Both the position numbers and the translations under genes were made by a program. Shown here in pieces: positions 54,913-64,000 of a stretch of 64,000 nt of DNA (positions within the stretch are counted from its first letter, which is position 1; every line of letters starts with the position of its first letter). The stretch is from Chitinibacter sp. FCG-7. GTDB lineage: Bacteria; Pseudomonadota; Gammaproteobacteria; Burkholderiales; Chitinibacteraceae. Location: positions 2,976,001 through 3,040,000 of the forward strand of contig NZ_CP157355.1 in the NCBI RefSeq assembly GCF_040047665.1. Reading direction: 5' to 3'. The notes below the pieces were generated by a model that saw only the letters and a list, made by a program, of their open reading frames with translations, had not been told where the DNA came from and did not search any database.

Positions 54913-55872
54913 TTAAGCAATGGTTTTGAGCTTGCCACGGAAATCAGCGATAGTTTTATAGCCTTTATCGTCCATAATCGCAGCCAATTCGTCGAGCACG
55001 CGTGGGAAAATCCCCGGGCCTTCTTCGTACAAACTGGTGCCAATTTGCACCAGCGTCGCGCCAGCCAGTAGATGCAGGAAGGCTTCGGTGCCCGATTTCA
55101 CACCGCCGCAGCCGATGATGGTTTTTTCCGAGCAACGGCGATAGAACGCATTCACATTGGCCAGCGCGGTGGGCAAGACATAATCGCCGCCCAAACCGCC
55201 AAAGCCGTCTTTGGGTTTGATCAGCGTGGTTTCACTCTCCAGATCGATCACTAGCGCGTTGCCAATCGAGTTAATGCAGGTGACAAATGCCACTAATGGA
55301 TAGCGGTTGAGAATTTCAGCTGCCTCGTCAAAGTGCGCCATATCAAAATACGGTGGCAATTTGACGCCGAATGGCCGCTGATAGCCCGATGACACTTCGG
55401 CCAGCAAGGTATCCATGGCGTCAAAATCGTAGCCAATTTGCGATTTGCCCGGCACATTAGGGCAGGACAAATTCACTTCCAGAATCGCGGGTGTAACGGC
55501 ATCTTTCAGGCTGTCGACCATGGTGAGATTGTCGTCCAGCGTCAGGCCGGAAATCGACACAAACAGGGGCTTGTTTTCGTGGTCGTGCCGCTGGGCATAG
55601 CGCAGATAATAGGCAAACCCTTCGTTGGGTAAGCCCATTGAATTGATGCTGCAGACCTTATTTTCCTTTGGCCCGCCATGCCCAAAGACGCGATAGCGCG
55701 GTTCCGGGTTGCCATCACGCGGGTGCAGCGTGCAGCTTTTGCTCACCATCGCGCCTGCGGCGGATTCGGCAAGCGCTTCAAGTTGCGATGCCACGCTGCA
55801 CCAGACCCCGGATGCATTCATCAAGGGGTTTTTGACTGGCAATTCCAGAAATTGTGTGGTCAAGTCCGCCAT
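54913..55872 (-). CDS. pyrD: Dihydroorotate dehydrogenase, class 1A type
   Basis: ATG 55872 behind GGAGAAGG gives 319 residues. It lacks the membrane-binding N-terminus of class 2 PyrD. The catalytic loop has Cys (NLSCPNVPGK, about 130-139) as in class 1, with GVKLPPYFD and GCGGVKSGTEA (FMN-phosphate site) further on. Soluble class 1A enzymes use fumarate as electron acceptor; this is known from Lactococcus and trypanosomes and less usual in betaproteobacteria. It catalyses the fourth step of pyrimidine synthesis, if it is not a paralogue. Confidence 0.85.
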   Translation of the reverse strand: MADLTTQFLELPVKNPLMNASGVWCSVASQLEALAESAAGAMVSKSCTLHPRDGNPEPRYRVFGHGGPKENKVCSINSMGLPNEGFAYYLRYAQRHDHENKPLFVSISGLTLDDNLTMVDSLKDAVTPAILEVNLSCPNVPGKSQIGYDFDAMDTLLAEVSSGYQRPFGVKLPPYFDMAHFDEAAEILNRYPLVAFVTCINSIGNALVIDLESETTLIKPKDGFGGLGGDYVLPTALANVNAFYRRCSEKTIIGCGGVKSGTEAFLHLLAGATLVQIGTSLYEEGPGIFPRVLDELAAIMDDKGYKTIADFRGKLKTIA

Positions 55873-56147
55873 GACCTTCTCCTTAAACTCACGATTAGTG
55901 TCGATTGTAGGCAATCGTGCCGCACTGCAATGTGAGTCAGGTCAAACAATTGGGCAAAAGACTTCAATTGGACAGGATGCAGATCAATCCCGAGCTGGTA
56001 CGAGCAGTTACAATAGGCCTATTCACTATGAGTTGGCCGCGAAGCGTTGATGTATCGTTTGTAAATTGTCTGCAAATTGGTTACGGATGGTTTGCATTTT
56101 TATTTGTTGCTAAGCGGGCCAACTGCGCTATTGCCGAGGATGGATTG

Positions 56148-56972
56148 ATGACGACCCCGATTTCAGAATTTCCGTTTAGCCTGTTAGCCGACGAGCTGCA
56201 GCGCGTACGAGCTAATACCCCACTGGTGCATGTGCTCACCAATGAGGTAGTGCAATGCTTTACAGCCAATACCCTGCTGGCGCTTGGTGCATCCCCCGCG
56301 ATGGTGGTGGCCAAGGAGGAAGTGGCCGGTTTTGCCGCCTTGGCCGATGCGCTGCTGATTAATGTGGGTACGCTGTATGCCGAACGCCTGGAGGCTATGA
56401 AGTTGGCCATTGCCGCGGCCAATGCAGCAGGCACGCCTTGGGTGCTCGATCCGGTGGCGGTGGGCGTGTTGAGCTATCGCACCGAGGCCGCCAAGGCGAT
56501 GCTGGCACTCAAACCGGCGGCGATTCGTGGCAATGGCTCGGAAATTATGGCGCTGGCTGCTGGCATGGGCTTGGCGCAAAACAGTCATGTTGGCAAAGGC
56601 GTCGATAGCACCGCCAGCTCCAATGCGGCACTTGGCGCAGCACAAGTGCTGGCCAAGGCCACTGGCGCGATTGTGGCGGTGACGGGCGCGATTGATTACA
56701 TCACCGATGGTGAGCAAACCTGGTCGGTTGAGTTAGGCCACCCGCTGATGACCAAGGTGGTTGGCACTGGTTGTGCCTTGTCAGCCGTGGTGGCGGCCTT
56801 TGTGGCGGATGCGCCCAATCGGCTGGATGCCGTGGCTGCGGCTTGCGCGCTGATGGCGCTGGCGGGCGAGCGCGCCGTTGAATGCGCCGATGGCCCGGGG
56901 ACGTTTGTGGCGCCGTTCTTGGATGCGCTGCATATTATTCACCCGAATCAATTGCGGCAGGTGGGCGTATGA
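56148..56972 (+). CDS. thiM: Hydroxyethylthiazole kinase
   Basis: ATG 56148 with GAGGATGG upstream gives 274 residues. A longer open frame upstream is rejected since it has no family match before this point. Motifs include [27 protein letters not shown] near 26-52, DPVAVG near 103 and the ATP-site GTGCALSA near 205 with Cys. It phosphorylates the thiazole moiety in thiamine salvage. The stop overlaps thiE. The 275 bases upstream hold the promoter; I see no TPP riboswitch core there. Confidence 0.93.
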   Translation: MTTPISEFPFSLLADELQRVRANTPLVHVLTNEVVQCFTANTLLALGASPAMVVAKEEVAGFAALADALLINVGTLYAERLEAMKLAIAAANAAGTPWVLDPVAVGVLSYRTEAAKAMLALKPAAIRGNGSEIMALAAGMGLAQNSHVGKGVDSTASSNAALGAAQVLAKATGAIVAVTGAIDYITDGEQTWSVELGHPLMTKVVGTGCALSAVVAAFVADAPNRLDAVAAACALMALAGERAVECADGPGTFVAPFLDALHIIHPNQLRQVGV

Positions 56973-57643
56973 GTGCTGAGGTGAGCAAAGCCAAAATTGA
57001 TGTCAGCCTGTATCTGGTGCTTGATCCCGACTTGTGCGGTGGCATGACGGCCATGGTGGAAACGGCCAAAATCGCCGCGCAAAATGGCGCCACGGTGGTG
57101 CAACTGCGCGCGCCCAATTGGAAAAAAGGCCTGTGGCTGCAATGTGCCCAGCAACTCAAAGCGGTGCTTGCGCCATTGAATGTGCCGCTGATTATCAACG
57201 ATCACGTTGATATTGCGCTGGCGGTCGATGCCGATGGCGTGCACGTTGGGCAAAGTGATATTCCGGTGCAAGTGGTGCGCCAGCTGATTGGCCCGAATAA
57301 AATTGTGGGCTTATCGACCAATAATCTGGCCAATGTCGAGCAACTGCTCACGCCAGAGATTGCCAATTGCATTGATTACATCGGCGTTGGCCCGGTTTAT
57401 CCAACGAGTACCAAAAAAGACGCCTCGCCGGTGATTAGCACCGCTGAAATGGCGGCGATGTTTGCCTGCACCGGATCGCTACCCGCAGTAGCGATTGGCG
57501 GCATTGGCCGCGGCAAAATCGCGCCGCTAATAGCCGCAGGGGCCGATGGCGTAGCGGTGGTGTCGGCAATTTGCGGGCAGGCCGATGTGGCGCTGGCGAC
57601 TCGCAATCTGGGCGCTGAATTAAAAGCTGCACGCGAACAATGA
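56969..57643 (+). CDS. thiE: Thiamine-phosphate synthase
   Basis: ATG 56969 overlaps the thiM stop (ATGA) and gives 224 residues. It is a TIM-barrel enzyme joining HMP-pyrophosphate and thiazole phosphate. Motifs include [12 protein letters not shown] near 45, [22 protein letters not shown] near 71-92, [13 protein letters not shown] near 138 and [27 protein letters not shown] near 175-200. A canonical RxK-type pyrophosphate loop is modified to RAPNWKK. Confidence 0.93.
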   Translation: MSAEVSKAKIDVSLYLVLDPDLCGGMTAMVETAKIAAQNGATVVQLRAPNWKKGLWLQCAQQLKAVLAPLNVPLIINDHVDIALAVDADGVHVGQSDIPVQVVRQLIGPNKIVGLSTNNLANVEQLLTPEIANCIDYIGVGPVYPTSTKKDASPVISTAEMAAMFACTGSLPAVAIGGIGRGKIAPLIAAGADGVAVVSAICGQADVALATRNLGAELKAAREQ

Positions 57644-57679
57644 TCAATTAACTGCGAATTGAACTTCAGGAAATCAAAG

Positions 57680-58498
57680 ATGACTTCAAGTAACACCGAA
57701 ACTATTCGCCATGCCTTAACGATTGCCGGCTCAGACTCGGGCGGTGGCGCCGGGATTCAGGCTGATTTGAAAACCTTTTCGGCCTTAGGTTCGTATGGCA
57801 TGAGCGTGCTCACCGCGCTGACCGCGCAAAATACTCAAGGTGTTAGCGCGGTGCATCCGGTGCCGCCAGAGTTCATTACCGCCCAGTGCGATGCCGTATT
57901 TAGCGATATTCGCGTCGATGCGGTCAAAATGGGCATGCTGGCCAATGCAGACATTATTTCTGCCGTGGCCGCCAGTCTGCGCAAATACCAGCCTAAGTAT
58001 ATCGTACTAGATACCGTAATGATTGCCAAAGGCGGACATACCCTGCTGGACCCCGCTGCGGTCAATGCACTGCGTGACGAATTATTGCCGCTGGCGAGTA
58101 TTATCACGCCCAATTTGCCCGAGGCCGCCGCTTTGCTTGGTGTATCTGAAGCGACTACGGAAGAGCAAATGCGCGAACAAGGCCGCGCCTTGCTCGCCGC
58201 CGGTGCGCAAGCGGTGCTGATGAAAGGGGGGCATTTGGGCGGCGAACAGTGCCCGGATTGGCTGATTACCGCCGATGCCGAAGTGAATTTCCCCGCCGCA
58301 CGCATCGCAACCCGCCATACCCACGGCACCGGTTGCACCTTGTCTGCGGCCTTAGCCGCTTTGCGCCCCCAACGTTCCGACTGGGTTGAAACGGTGCGCG
58401 ATGCCAAAGCCTGGCTGCTGACGGCGATTGCGAATGCCGAGCGCTTGGACGTCGGCCACGGCATCGGGCCGGTGCATCATTTTCATGAATGGTGGTGA
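57680..58498 (+). CDS. thiD: Hydroxymethylpyrimidine (phosphate) kinase
   Basis: ATG 57680 with AGGA upstream gives 272 residues. This ribokinase-fold enzyme phosphorylates HMP and HMP-P in thiamine synthesis. Motifs are TIAGSDSGGGAGIQADLKTF (about 14-33), VKMGMLAN near 85 and the ATP-site THGTGCTLSAALAA near 215. It completes the thiMED operon. The three genes can make thiamine phosphate from salvaged precursors. Confidence 0.94.
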   Translation: MTSSNTETIRHALTIAGSDSGGGAGIQADLKTFSALGSYGMSVLTALTAQNTQGVSAVHPVPPEFITAQCDAVFSDIRVDAVKMGMLANADIISAVAASLRKYQPKYIVLDTVMIAKGGHTLLDPAAVNALRDELLPLASIITPNLPEAAALLGVSEATTEEQMREQGRALLAAGAQAVLMKGGHLGGEQCPDWLITADAEVNFPAARIATRHTHGTGCTLSAALAALRPQRSDWVETVRDAKAWLLTAIANAERLDVGHGIGPVHHFHEWW

Positions 58499-58546
58499 TT
58501 TTTGCAGCTCTGAGCCGAGAAGACGCGTGTAGAAAACCAGATCGAC

Positions 58547-59857
58547 TTATTTTGTTTTTTTACCCGCTGCTTCATCCCACTGCTTGAGTACGCTCATCTT
58601 CTCGGCAATCTTGATTTCTAGACCCCTAGGCACTGGCTGGTACCAACCAGGTTCTGCTATGCCATCTGGAAAGTAAGTTTCACCTGCTGCATAGGCATTG
58701 GGTTCATTGTGAGCATACCTGTAGTCATGCCCATACCCCAGCTCCTTCATTAATTTTGTTGGCGCATTCCGAAGATGAACAGGCACTTCTCGACTCTTAT
58801 CTTGTTTGACAAACGCACTTGCCTGCTTGTAGGCCATGTAGCCTGCATTGCTCTTGGCGGCAATCGCCAAATAAATCACCGCTTGCCCCAGTGCCAATTC
58901 ACCCTCTGGACTTCCCAGTCGCTCAAAAGTTGTGGCGGCATCATTGGCGATCTGCATGGCTCTCGGGTCAGCTAAGCCTATATCCTCCCAAGCCATCCTG
59001 ATGATTCTTCGGGATAGATACTGTGGATCGGCACCGCCATCTAACATTCTAGTTAGCCAATATAAAGCCGCGTCAGGATTGGAGCCTCTGACTGATTTAT
59101 GAAGGGCTGAAATTTGGTCATAGAAATTGTCCCCGCCCTTGTCAAATCGCCTTGAATTCAGGCTCAATGCGTTTCCAATAAACTCTGCATCAATCACTTC
59201 TATGCCGGTAGCGTTTGCTGCCGTTGCGCATTGCTCCAGCAGGTTCAGAAATCTTCTGGCATCACCATCGGCATATCCAATAATGGTGTTTACAGCCCGC
59301 TCTTCAAACTTCAAGTGCCCCAGAGCCTGTTCTTGAACTCTTTTTAACAGCAGTCTTAACTCATCTTCTGATAAAGACTTCAGCACATAAACTTGAGCTC
59401 TGGACAGCAAAGCGGAATTTACTTCAAAAGAGGGGTTTTCAGTCGTAGCTCCTATGAAAGTGACCAAACCACTTTCTGCATAGGGGAGCAGAGCATCCTG
59501 CTGAGACTTATTGAATCTGTGAATTTCATCGACAAAGAGAATTGTCTTGCGATCTCTATCCAGGTTGTGCCGGGCTTGCTCCATTGCCGCTCTGATGTCT
59601 TTTACGCCAGAGAAGACCGCAGACAATGCAATGAATTCACAGTTAAAGTAGTTGGCAGTTAATCGTGCCAAAGTGGTTTTCCCAACGCCTGGCGGGCCCC
59701 AGAAAATCATGGAATGGGGTTTGCCTGACTGAAAAGCTAACCTTAATGGTTTACCTTCATGTAGAAGGTGTGATTGGCCGATAACCTCATCTAAGGTTTT
59801 TGGTCTGAGTGCTTCAGCTAGTGGCGCAACTGGCTGTTGTTCGAACAAATCATCCAT
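58547..59857 (-). CDS. rarA: Replication-associated recombination protein A (MgsA/RarA)
   Basis: This is a 436-residue AAA+ ATPase. Walker A GPPGVGKTT lies near residue 55, Walker B LFVDEIHRF near 107 and sensor-1 GATTENPSFEV near 136. The MgsA tetramerisation C-terminus (YLSRRIIRMAWEDIGLADPRA near 280) is complete. It acts at stalled forks on the clamp-loader/SSB axis. Codon use is noticeably more AT-rich than in the neighbouring genes. It follows lolA on the same strand, the usual proteobacterial order. Confidence 0.95.
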   Translation of the reverse strand: MDDLFEQQPVAPLAEALRPKTLDEVIGQSHLLHEGKPLRLAFQSGKPHSMIFWGPPGVGKTTLARLTANYFNCEFIALSAVFSGVKDIRAAMEQARHNLDRDRKTILFVDEIHRFNKSQQDALLPYAESGLVTFIGATTENPSFEVNSALLSRAQVYVLKSLSEDELRLLLKRVQEQALGHLKFEERAVNTIIGYADGDARRFLNLLEQCATAANATGIEVIDAEFIGNALSLNSRRFDKGGDNFYDQISALHKSVRGSNPDAALYWLTRMLDGGADPQYLSRRIIRMAWEDIGLADPRAMQIANDAATTFERLGSPEGELALGQAVIYLAIAAKSNAGYMAYKQASAFVKQDKSREVPVHLRNAPTKLMKELGYGHDYRYAHNEPNAYAAGETYFPDGIAEPGWYQPVPRGLEIKIAEKMSVLKQWDEAAGKKTK

Positions 59858-59962
59858 ACTTCACCCCAATTGAACCGCTGGAAAGAGCAAGAAATTGCCT
59901 GATGTCTTGTAGGCCAATAATTTGGTTTTTGTTGCGAAGACCGATGAGATCCAGAGAAAATA

Positions 59963-60592
59963 TCATTCACGGATAACGTCAACGCCCTGTGGTGGGGTGA
60001 AGTTGAAAGCCTGGGCTGACATGGGCTGATTTTGCTGCATTTTACTGAATTGAATACTAGTCGTCTGATTGAATTGATCGTCCAGCTCCATCCGGTCCAG
60101 TTGTCCTTTGAGTAGCCCTATCCGGATTTGTGCAAAGCTGGCATCTTTGTTTTTTGGGGTGAGAGCAACCCAGCTTATGCCATTTTTGCTCGGCAAGGTT
60201 TGTAGGTTAAAGCTCTGACTCAGGTTATTGTTGCCGGTCAGGATGGCTGCCGGGCTGGCATCGAGTGCTTTGCTGGCCGGTTTGATGGTTACTTGCGCCA
60301 GATCGAGATCATAAAGCCAGACTTGCTGACCATTGCTGATGATTTCCTGATTGTAGGGCTGTGCGTAAGTCCATTTGAACTTACCAGGGCGCAGCAGAAA
60401 AAATTGGCCACGGGAGTTTTCAACTTTGCCCGATTTTTGGCGGACTGACTGATTGAAGTTGGCGCTGAGACTTTTGGTGTTGCCCAAAAAAAACTGCAGC
60501 TCGTTGATGGCCGCATTGCTGGCAACAGCAAATTGCACCAATCCTGCACTGGCAAAAGCGAACACAATCTTGTGGGTCTTGAGTTTAAGCAT
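59963..60592 (-). CDS. lolA: Outer-membrane lipoprotein carrier LolA
   Basis: ATG 60592 gives 209 residues with a signal peptide (MLKLKTHKIVFAFASAGLVQ, cleavage near ASNA). The mature protein has the LolA pattern SLSANFNQSV, RGQFFLLRPGKFKWTYAQPYNQEIISNGQQVWLYD (about 65-100, in parts) and ends with VNFTPPQG-like FNFTPPQGVDVI. It carries lipoproteins across the periplasm from LolCDE to LolB. An upstream start in the terminator region is rejected. Confidence 0.92.
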   Translation of the reverse strand: MLKLKTHKIVFAFASAGLVQFAVASNAAINELQFFLGNTKSLSANFNQSVRQKSGKVENSRGQFFLLRPGKFKWTYAQPYNQEIISNGQQVWLYDLDLAQVTIKPASKALDASPAAILTGNNNLSQSFNLQTLPSKNGISWVALTPKNKDASFAQIRIGLLKGQLDRMELDDQFNQTTSIQFSKMQQNQPMSAQAFNFTPPQGVDVIRE

Positions 60593-60634
60593 TGGCTGTA
60601 TCGCTGATCGTCTGAATGTCTTGGAGGCTAGCAT

Positions 60635-60660
60635 GAAAAAAGCCCCGCAAGCGGGGCTTT
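60635..60660 (-). terminator. Rho-independent terminator of the OmpA-family gene
   Basis: Minus strand: GCCCCGC / GCGGGGC stem followed by a T run, 20 bases past the OmpA-family stop. Confidence 0.9.
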
Positions 60661-60679
60661 GATAGCGGTATGCTAAAAA

Positions 60680-61375
60680 TTACTTAGCTGGAACTGTTTC
60701 AACAACAACGCCAGTTACTTCAACTTCTACGCGACGATCCGGAGCCAGGCACTCAACCAGTTTCGCACGAGTTTTTTTGCTGTCCTTGATGTTGTTGCAA
60801 GTGTCGCCAGTAACTGGATTTGCTTCGCCGCGGCCTTCAGCAGTAATCAATGCTGCAGCATCAGGAGCTTGAGCAACCAAGTATTCGCGAACTGTGTTAG
60901 CGCGACGCTCTGACAGAGCTTGGTTGTACGTTTCAGAACCAATGCGGTCGGTGTAGCCGATCACAACTGCTGAGCCTTCAGAAGGTTTCAGTGTTTTCAA
61001 TTCAACAACCAAAGCGTCCAGTGCGTCTTTACCGGCGGGTTTCAGTGTTGCTTTGTTGAAGTCAAACAGAGCATCCGATTTCAGCGTGAATTGTTTTTTG
61101 TTAACGACTGCAGGTTTTGGCGCAACAACGACAGGTTTTGGCGTTACAACTGGCGCTACAACCGGTTCAACATAGCCTGGGCAGCCTTTTACAACCTTGT
61201 CAGCACTCCAAGAACCTGTTTGCCAGCATTCGCCAATACCATTTTTAACAACGCCTTCCGGATTTGCCTCTGACACATTGGTGGTGTTTGTTACATATGC
61301 ATCAGTAGCAGCTTGAACGCCGAAAGAGGCCAGAGCTGCAACAACTGCGAGAGAAGCGATAGATTGCTTGATCAT
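60680..61375 (-). CDS. OmpA-family outer-membrane protein
   Basis: This is a 231-residue protein with a signal peptide ([23 protein letters not shown]). A Cys-bounded N-terminal part ([19 protein letters not shown]) is followed by a Pro/Val linker (about 70-90). The OmpA C-terminal peptidoglycan-binding domain (about 95-225) reads [37 protein letters not shown] and [10 protein letters not shown]. It lacks the eight-stranded barrel, so it resembles neisserial RmpM. It probably links the outer membrane or porins to the cell wall. An AT-rich 430-base region precedes it. Confidence 0.9.
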   Translation of the reverse strand: MIKQSIASLAVVAALASFGVQAATDAYVTNTTNVSEANPEGVVKNGIGECWQTGSWSADKVVKGCPGYVEPVVAPVVTPKPVVVAPKPAVVNKKQFTLKSDALFDFNKATLKPAGKDALDALVVELKTLKPSEGSAVVIGYTDRIGSETYNQALSERRANTVREYLVAQAPDAAALITAEGRGEANPVTGDTCNNIKDSKKTRAKLVECLAPDRRVEVEVTGVVVETVPAK

Positions 61376-61663
61376 GAGAGTTCTCCGTTAATAAACTTCA
61401 AATTTAAAATCAGTCATGACGTTCCGAATCAAAATGTCATAGCGTCATCATGCTTTAGATTGCTTGCCTAAATTTAGCAGTACTTGCTTTTATATTCAAA
61501 TTGAATAATTACCGTAAGTAGTATCAAGTATTGCCATTTACATTGCTGCAAATATATGACAGAAGCAATTTCTAATTTACCTATATTCTAGGAGCATTGT
61601 GCTTGAGAGGGCAACCTCATTTCTGTAAACAAATGCACATTCTGCTTACAGTTTGAGCTGGCA

Positions 61664-61692
61664 TTGGTGCAAAAGTGCGGCTGTGCTAGAAT
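61664..61692 (+). promoter_or_regulatory. Probable gyrA sigma-70 promoter
   Basis: TTGGTG (-35, 61664-61669) and TAGAAT (-10, 61687-61692) with a 17-base spacer lie 120 bases before the gyrA ATG. The rest of the 61376-61811 gap is AT-rich and has no gene that I can support. Confidence 0.55.
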
Positions 61693-61811
61693 CGTGAGCT
61701 GCTCTAAGTGGTATTTTTCCATCCGATTTTGGATTGTATGCGATAGCGACTTGCCCTTTTGGGCAACGCAACTCGACAGTCTGATACAAACTTAAAGAAA
61801 ACGCCAAACGC

Positions 61812-64000
61812 ATGTCCGAACAATTTAGCTTTGCCAAAGAAACCATTCCTGTAAGCCTTGAAGAGGAAATGCGCCACTCCTACCTCGATTACGCCATGAG
61901 CGTGATTGTGGGTCGTGCGCTTCCCGATGTCCGTGACGGCCTGAAACCTGTGCATCGTCGTATTCTCTTTGCGATGCACGAGAGCAGCAATGTCTGGAAT
62001 CGCCCCTATGTGAAGTGCGCGCGCGTGATTGGTGATGTGCTGGGTAAATACCACCCGCATGGTGACTCGGCGGCTTATGAAGCTTTGGTGCGGATGGCGC
62101 AAGATTTTTCGCTGCGTTACACGTTGATTGACGGTCAAGGTAACTTCGGTTCGATTGACGGGGACCGCGCTGCGGCTTATCGGTATACCGAGTGTCGTCT
62201 GGAAAAAGTATCGAGCGAGCTGTTGGCTGATATCGACAAGGAAACCGTCGATTTCACGCCGAACTACGACGAGAAAGAACTTGAGCCAACGGTTCTACCA
62301 ACCCGAATTCCAAATCTTTTAATTAACGGCTCTTCTGGTATTGCGGTGGGGATGGCGACCAATATTCCGCCGCACAATATCACCGAGGTGATTGACGCGA
62401 GCTTAGCGCTGTTGGCCAATCCTGAGCTGAGTATTGATGAACTGATCGACATCATCCCTGCGCCTGATTTTCCTACTGCCGGTATTATTTACGGTGTGCA
62501 CGGCGTACGCGAAGGCTACCGCACCGGTCGCGGCCGCGTGGTGATGCGCTCGCGCACCCACATTGAAGACTGCGGTAAAAATGGTGATCGCCAGGCGATT
62601 ATTGTTGATGAGCTGCCATATCAAGTGAATAAAGCGCGCCTGCTTGAGCGTATTGCCGAGCTGGTACGTGAGAAAACGCTGGAAGGCATTTCTGATCTGC
62701 GCGATGAATCGGATAAATCCGGCATGCGCGTGGTGATTGAGCTTAAACGCGGTGAAATGACCGACGTGGTGCTTAACAACCTGTTTAAACATACGCAATT
62801 ACAGGATAGCTTTGGTATCAATATGGTGGCCTTGGTCGATGGCCAGCCACGCCTGTTGAATCTGAAACAAGTTCTTGAATGTTTCCTGAAGCACCGTCGC
62901 GAAGTGGTAACGCGCCGTACTGTGTTTGAATTGCGCAAAGCGCGCGAGCGCGGCCATGTACTGGAAGGCTTGGCAGTAGCCTTGTCGAACGTCGATGAGA
63001 TGATCGCGCTGATTAAAGCGGCCGCTACGCCGCCCGAAGCCAAAATTGCACTGATGAGCCGCGAGTGGCGCTCTGAGCTGGTCGAAGACATGCTGTCGCG
63101 CACCGATATTAATGCGTCGCGCCCGGATGGCCTTGGTGAAGAGTTTGGTCTGACGGGAACTGGCTATCGCTTGTCCGATGTGCAAGCGCAAGAAATCTTG
63201 CAAATGCGCCTGCAGCGCCTCACAGGTCTGGAGCAAGACAAGATCGTCGGCGAATACAAAGAAGTCATGGATAAAATCCTCGACTTGCTCGATATCCTGG
63301 CGCGTGCCGAGCGTGTGACCGAAATTATTCACAATGAATTGAGCGAAGTAAAAGCCAACTACGGCGATGTGCGCCGCTCTGAAATCGTCGCGCATGGCGA
63401 AGATATTTGTCTGGAAGATCTGATTACACCGCAAGATATGGTCGTGACGCTGACGCATGGCGGCTATATGAAAACTACGCCAGTGGAAGAATATCGCGCG
63501 CAAAAACGCGGCGGTCGCGGTAAACAAGCTGCGGCGACCAAAGACGATGACTTTATCGACAGTCTGTTTATTGCTAATACCCACGATTACATCCTGTGCT
63601 TTAGCTCGCGTGGTCGAGTTTACTGGCTGAAAGTCTACGAATTGCCACAAGGTGGTCGTACCAGCCGCGGTAAGCCGATTATTAATCTGCTGCCGCTGGA
63701 AGAGGGCGAAAAGATCAACGCCATCTTGCCGATTAAAGACTTTAGCGAAGACAAATACGTCTTTATGGCCACTGCCGATGGTACGGTGAAGAAAACGCCG
63801 CTGACTGATTTCTCTCGCCCGATGAAGCGCGGCATTATCGCGATCAATCTGGAGGAAGGTAATTATCTGGTTGGCGTTGCGCTGACGCGTGGTGCGGGCG
63901 GTGCGGTGCTCGATGATGAGGCCGCCGACGAAGACATCATGATCGATGACGAGAGCGCAGAAGAGGCTGGCGATGCAGTTGGCATCGACGACGATCAAGT
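61812..64000 (+). CDS. gyrA: DNA gyrase subunit A, partial (3' end outside window)
   Basis: 729 codons are visible. The start [20 protein letters not shown] is standard. The catalytic Tyr lies in [11 protein letters not shown] (about 119). The quinolone region reads [15 protein letters not shown], with Ser at the E. coli 83 position and Glu instead of Asp at position 87. The GyrA box (QKRGGRG) is near 564, followed by C-terminal beta-propeller blades. An acidic insertion ([22 protein letters not shown]) begins near residue 699. It supercoils DNA with GyrB, encoded elsewhere. Confidence 0.96.
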   Translation, partial: MSEQFSFAKETIPVSLEEEMRHSYLDYAMSVIVGRALPDVRDGLKPVHRRILFAMHESSNVWNRPYVKCARVIGDVLGKYHPHGDSAAYEALVRMAQDFSLRYTLIDGQGNFGSIDGDRAAAYRYTECRLEKVSSELLADIDKETVDFTPNYDEKELEPTVLPTRIPNLLINGSSGIAVGMATNIPPHNITEVIDASLALLANPELSIDELIDIIPAPDFPTAGIIYGVHGVREGYRTGRGRVVMRSRTHIEDCGKNGDRQAIIVDELPYQVNKARLLERIAELVREKTLEGISDLRDESDKSGMRVVIELKRGEMTDVVLNNLFKHTQLQDSFGINMVALVDGQPRLLNLKQVLECFLKHRREVVTRRTVFELRKARERGHVLEGLAVALSNVDEMIALIKAAATPPEAKIALMSREWRSELVEDMLSRTDINASRPDGLGEEFGLTGTGYRLSDVQAQEILQMRLQRLTGLEQDKIVGEYKEVMDKILDLLDILARAERVTEIIHNELSEVKANYGDVRRSEIVAHGEDICLEDLITPQDMVVTLTHGGYMKTTPVEEYRAQKRGGRGKQAAATKDDDFIDSLFIANTHDYILCFSSRGRVYWLKVYELPQGGRTSRGKPIINLLPLEEGEKINAILPIKDFSEDKYVFMATADGTVKKTPLTDFSRPMKRGIIAINLEEGNYLVGVALTRGAGGAVLDDEAADEDIMIDDESAEEAGDAVGIDDDQ

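Noticed and set aside
55873..56147. TPP riboswitch before thiM
   Set aside because: I looked for the CUGAGA and ACCUGA(U)CUGG cores on the plus strand and found neither in a suitable arrangement.
62799..63998. 399-codon open frame on the minus strand opposite gyrA
   Set aside because: It mirrors the gyrA codons, has no recognisable domain, and gyrA is certain on the other strand. A long shadow frame is expected in GC-rich coding DNA.

Overview
The window reads as chromosomal DNA of a Gram-negative betaproteobacterium, most likely order Neisseriales (Chitinibacter/Deefgea-like; an inference from gene order and protein style, not a database match). It is moderately GC-rich and densely coded. 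Many genes are joined by ATGA or TAATG stop/start overlaps. Conserved blocks include nadB divergent from rpoE-rseABC-degP, lepA-lepB-DUF4845-rnc-era-recO, darP divergent from pmbA, lolA-rarA, and gyrA at the right edge (truncated by the window).

Layout. 1-5 kb: a truncated lipoprotein gene, an adenine/adenosine deaminase and class Ia nrdA with an NrdR box. 5-7.7 kb: the minus-strand operon tsaB-rimI-udg-ygjP-like. 7.8-16.3 kb: a family-3 binding protein and a microcin C/peptide ABC system (yejA, yejB, yejE) whose binding-protein gene is separated from the permeases by accessory genes (an EEP-family phosphohydrolase, a DUF3592 membrane protein and a SEC-C/TPR/SGNH-like protein). 16.5-21 kb: mutY, an asmA gene with a probable 3' frameshift, a thioesterase and a LEA-type lipoprotein. 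21.4-25.7 kb: a DeoR/GlpR-type regulator followed by tpi, fbp and fba, with TGTTCG-type operators in front of tpi, suggesting a locally controlled gluconeogenic triose/fructose-phosphate module. 25.8-29.2 kb: a GlxA-type regulator, an EamA exporter, small metabolic genes and a lipoprotein. 29.3-31.5 kb: a degenerate island with an immunity-like ORF fragment, a decayed IS3-family element, a filamentous-haemagglutinin/CdiA remnant and two identical tandem tRNA-Leu(CAG) genes. 31.6-50.2 kb: rnr, a SIMPL protein, a YgfX-like protein, nadB, the sigma-E envelope-stress operon, the lepA-recO block, and a STAS-like plus PilZ-like pair. 50.2-64 kb: an esterase, mog, a HAD phosphatase, darP/pmbA, an AlkA-like glycosylase, a class 1A-type dihydroorotate dehydrogenase, thiMED, rarA, lolA, an OmpA-family protein and gyrA.

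The most notable structure is in the intergenic DNA. Seven copies of a 49-bp imperfect palindrome with GGGTATA/TATACCC-type ends were found, five of which overlap or directly abut a stop codon. Three copies of a longer hairpin repeat also occur, each with one of the 49-bp elements nearby. Neither family is explained by the annotated genes. No CRISPR array, prophage or rRNA operon was seen.
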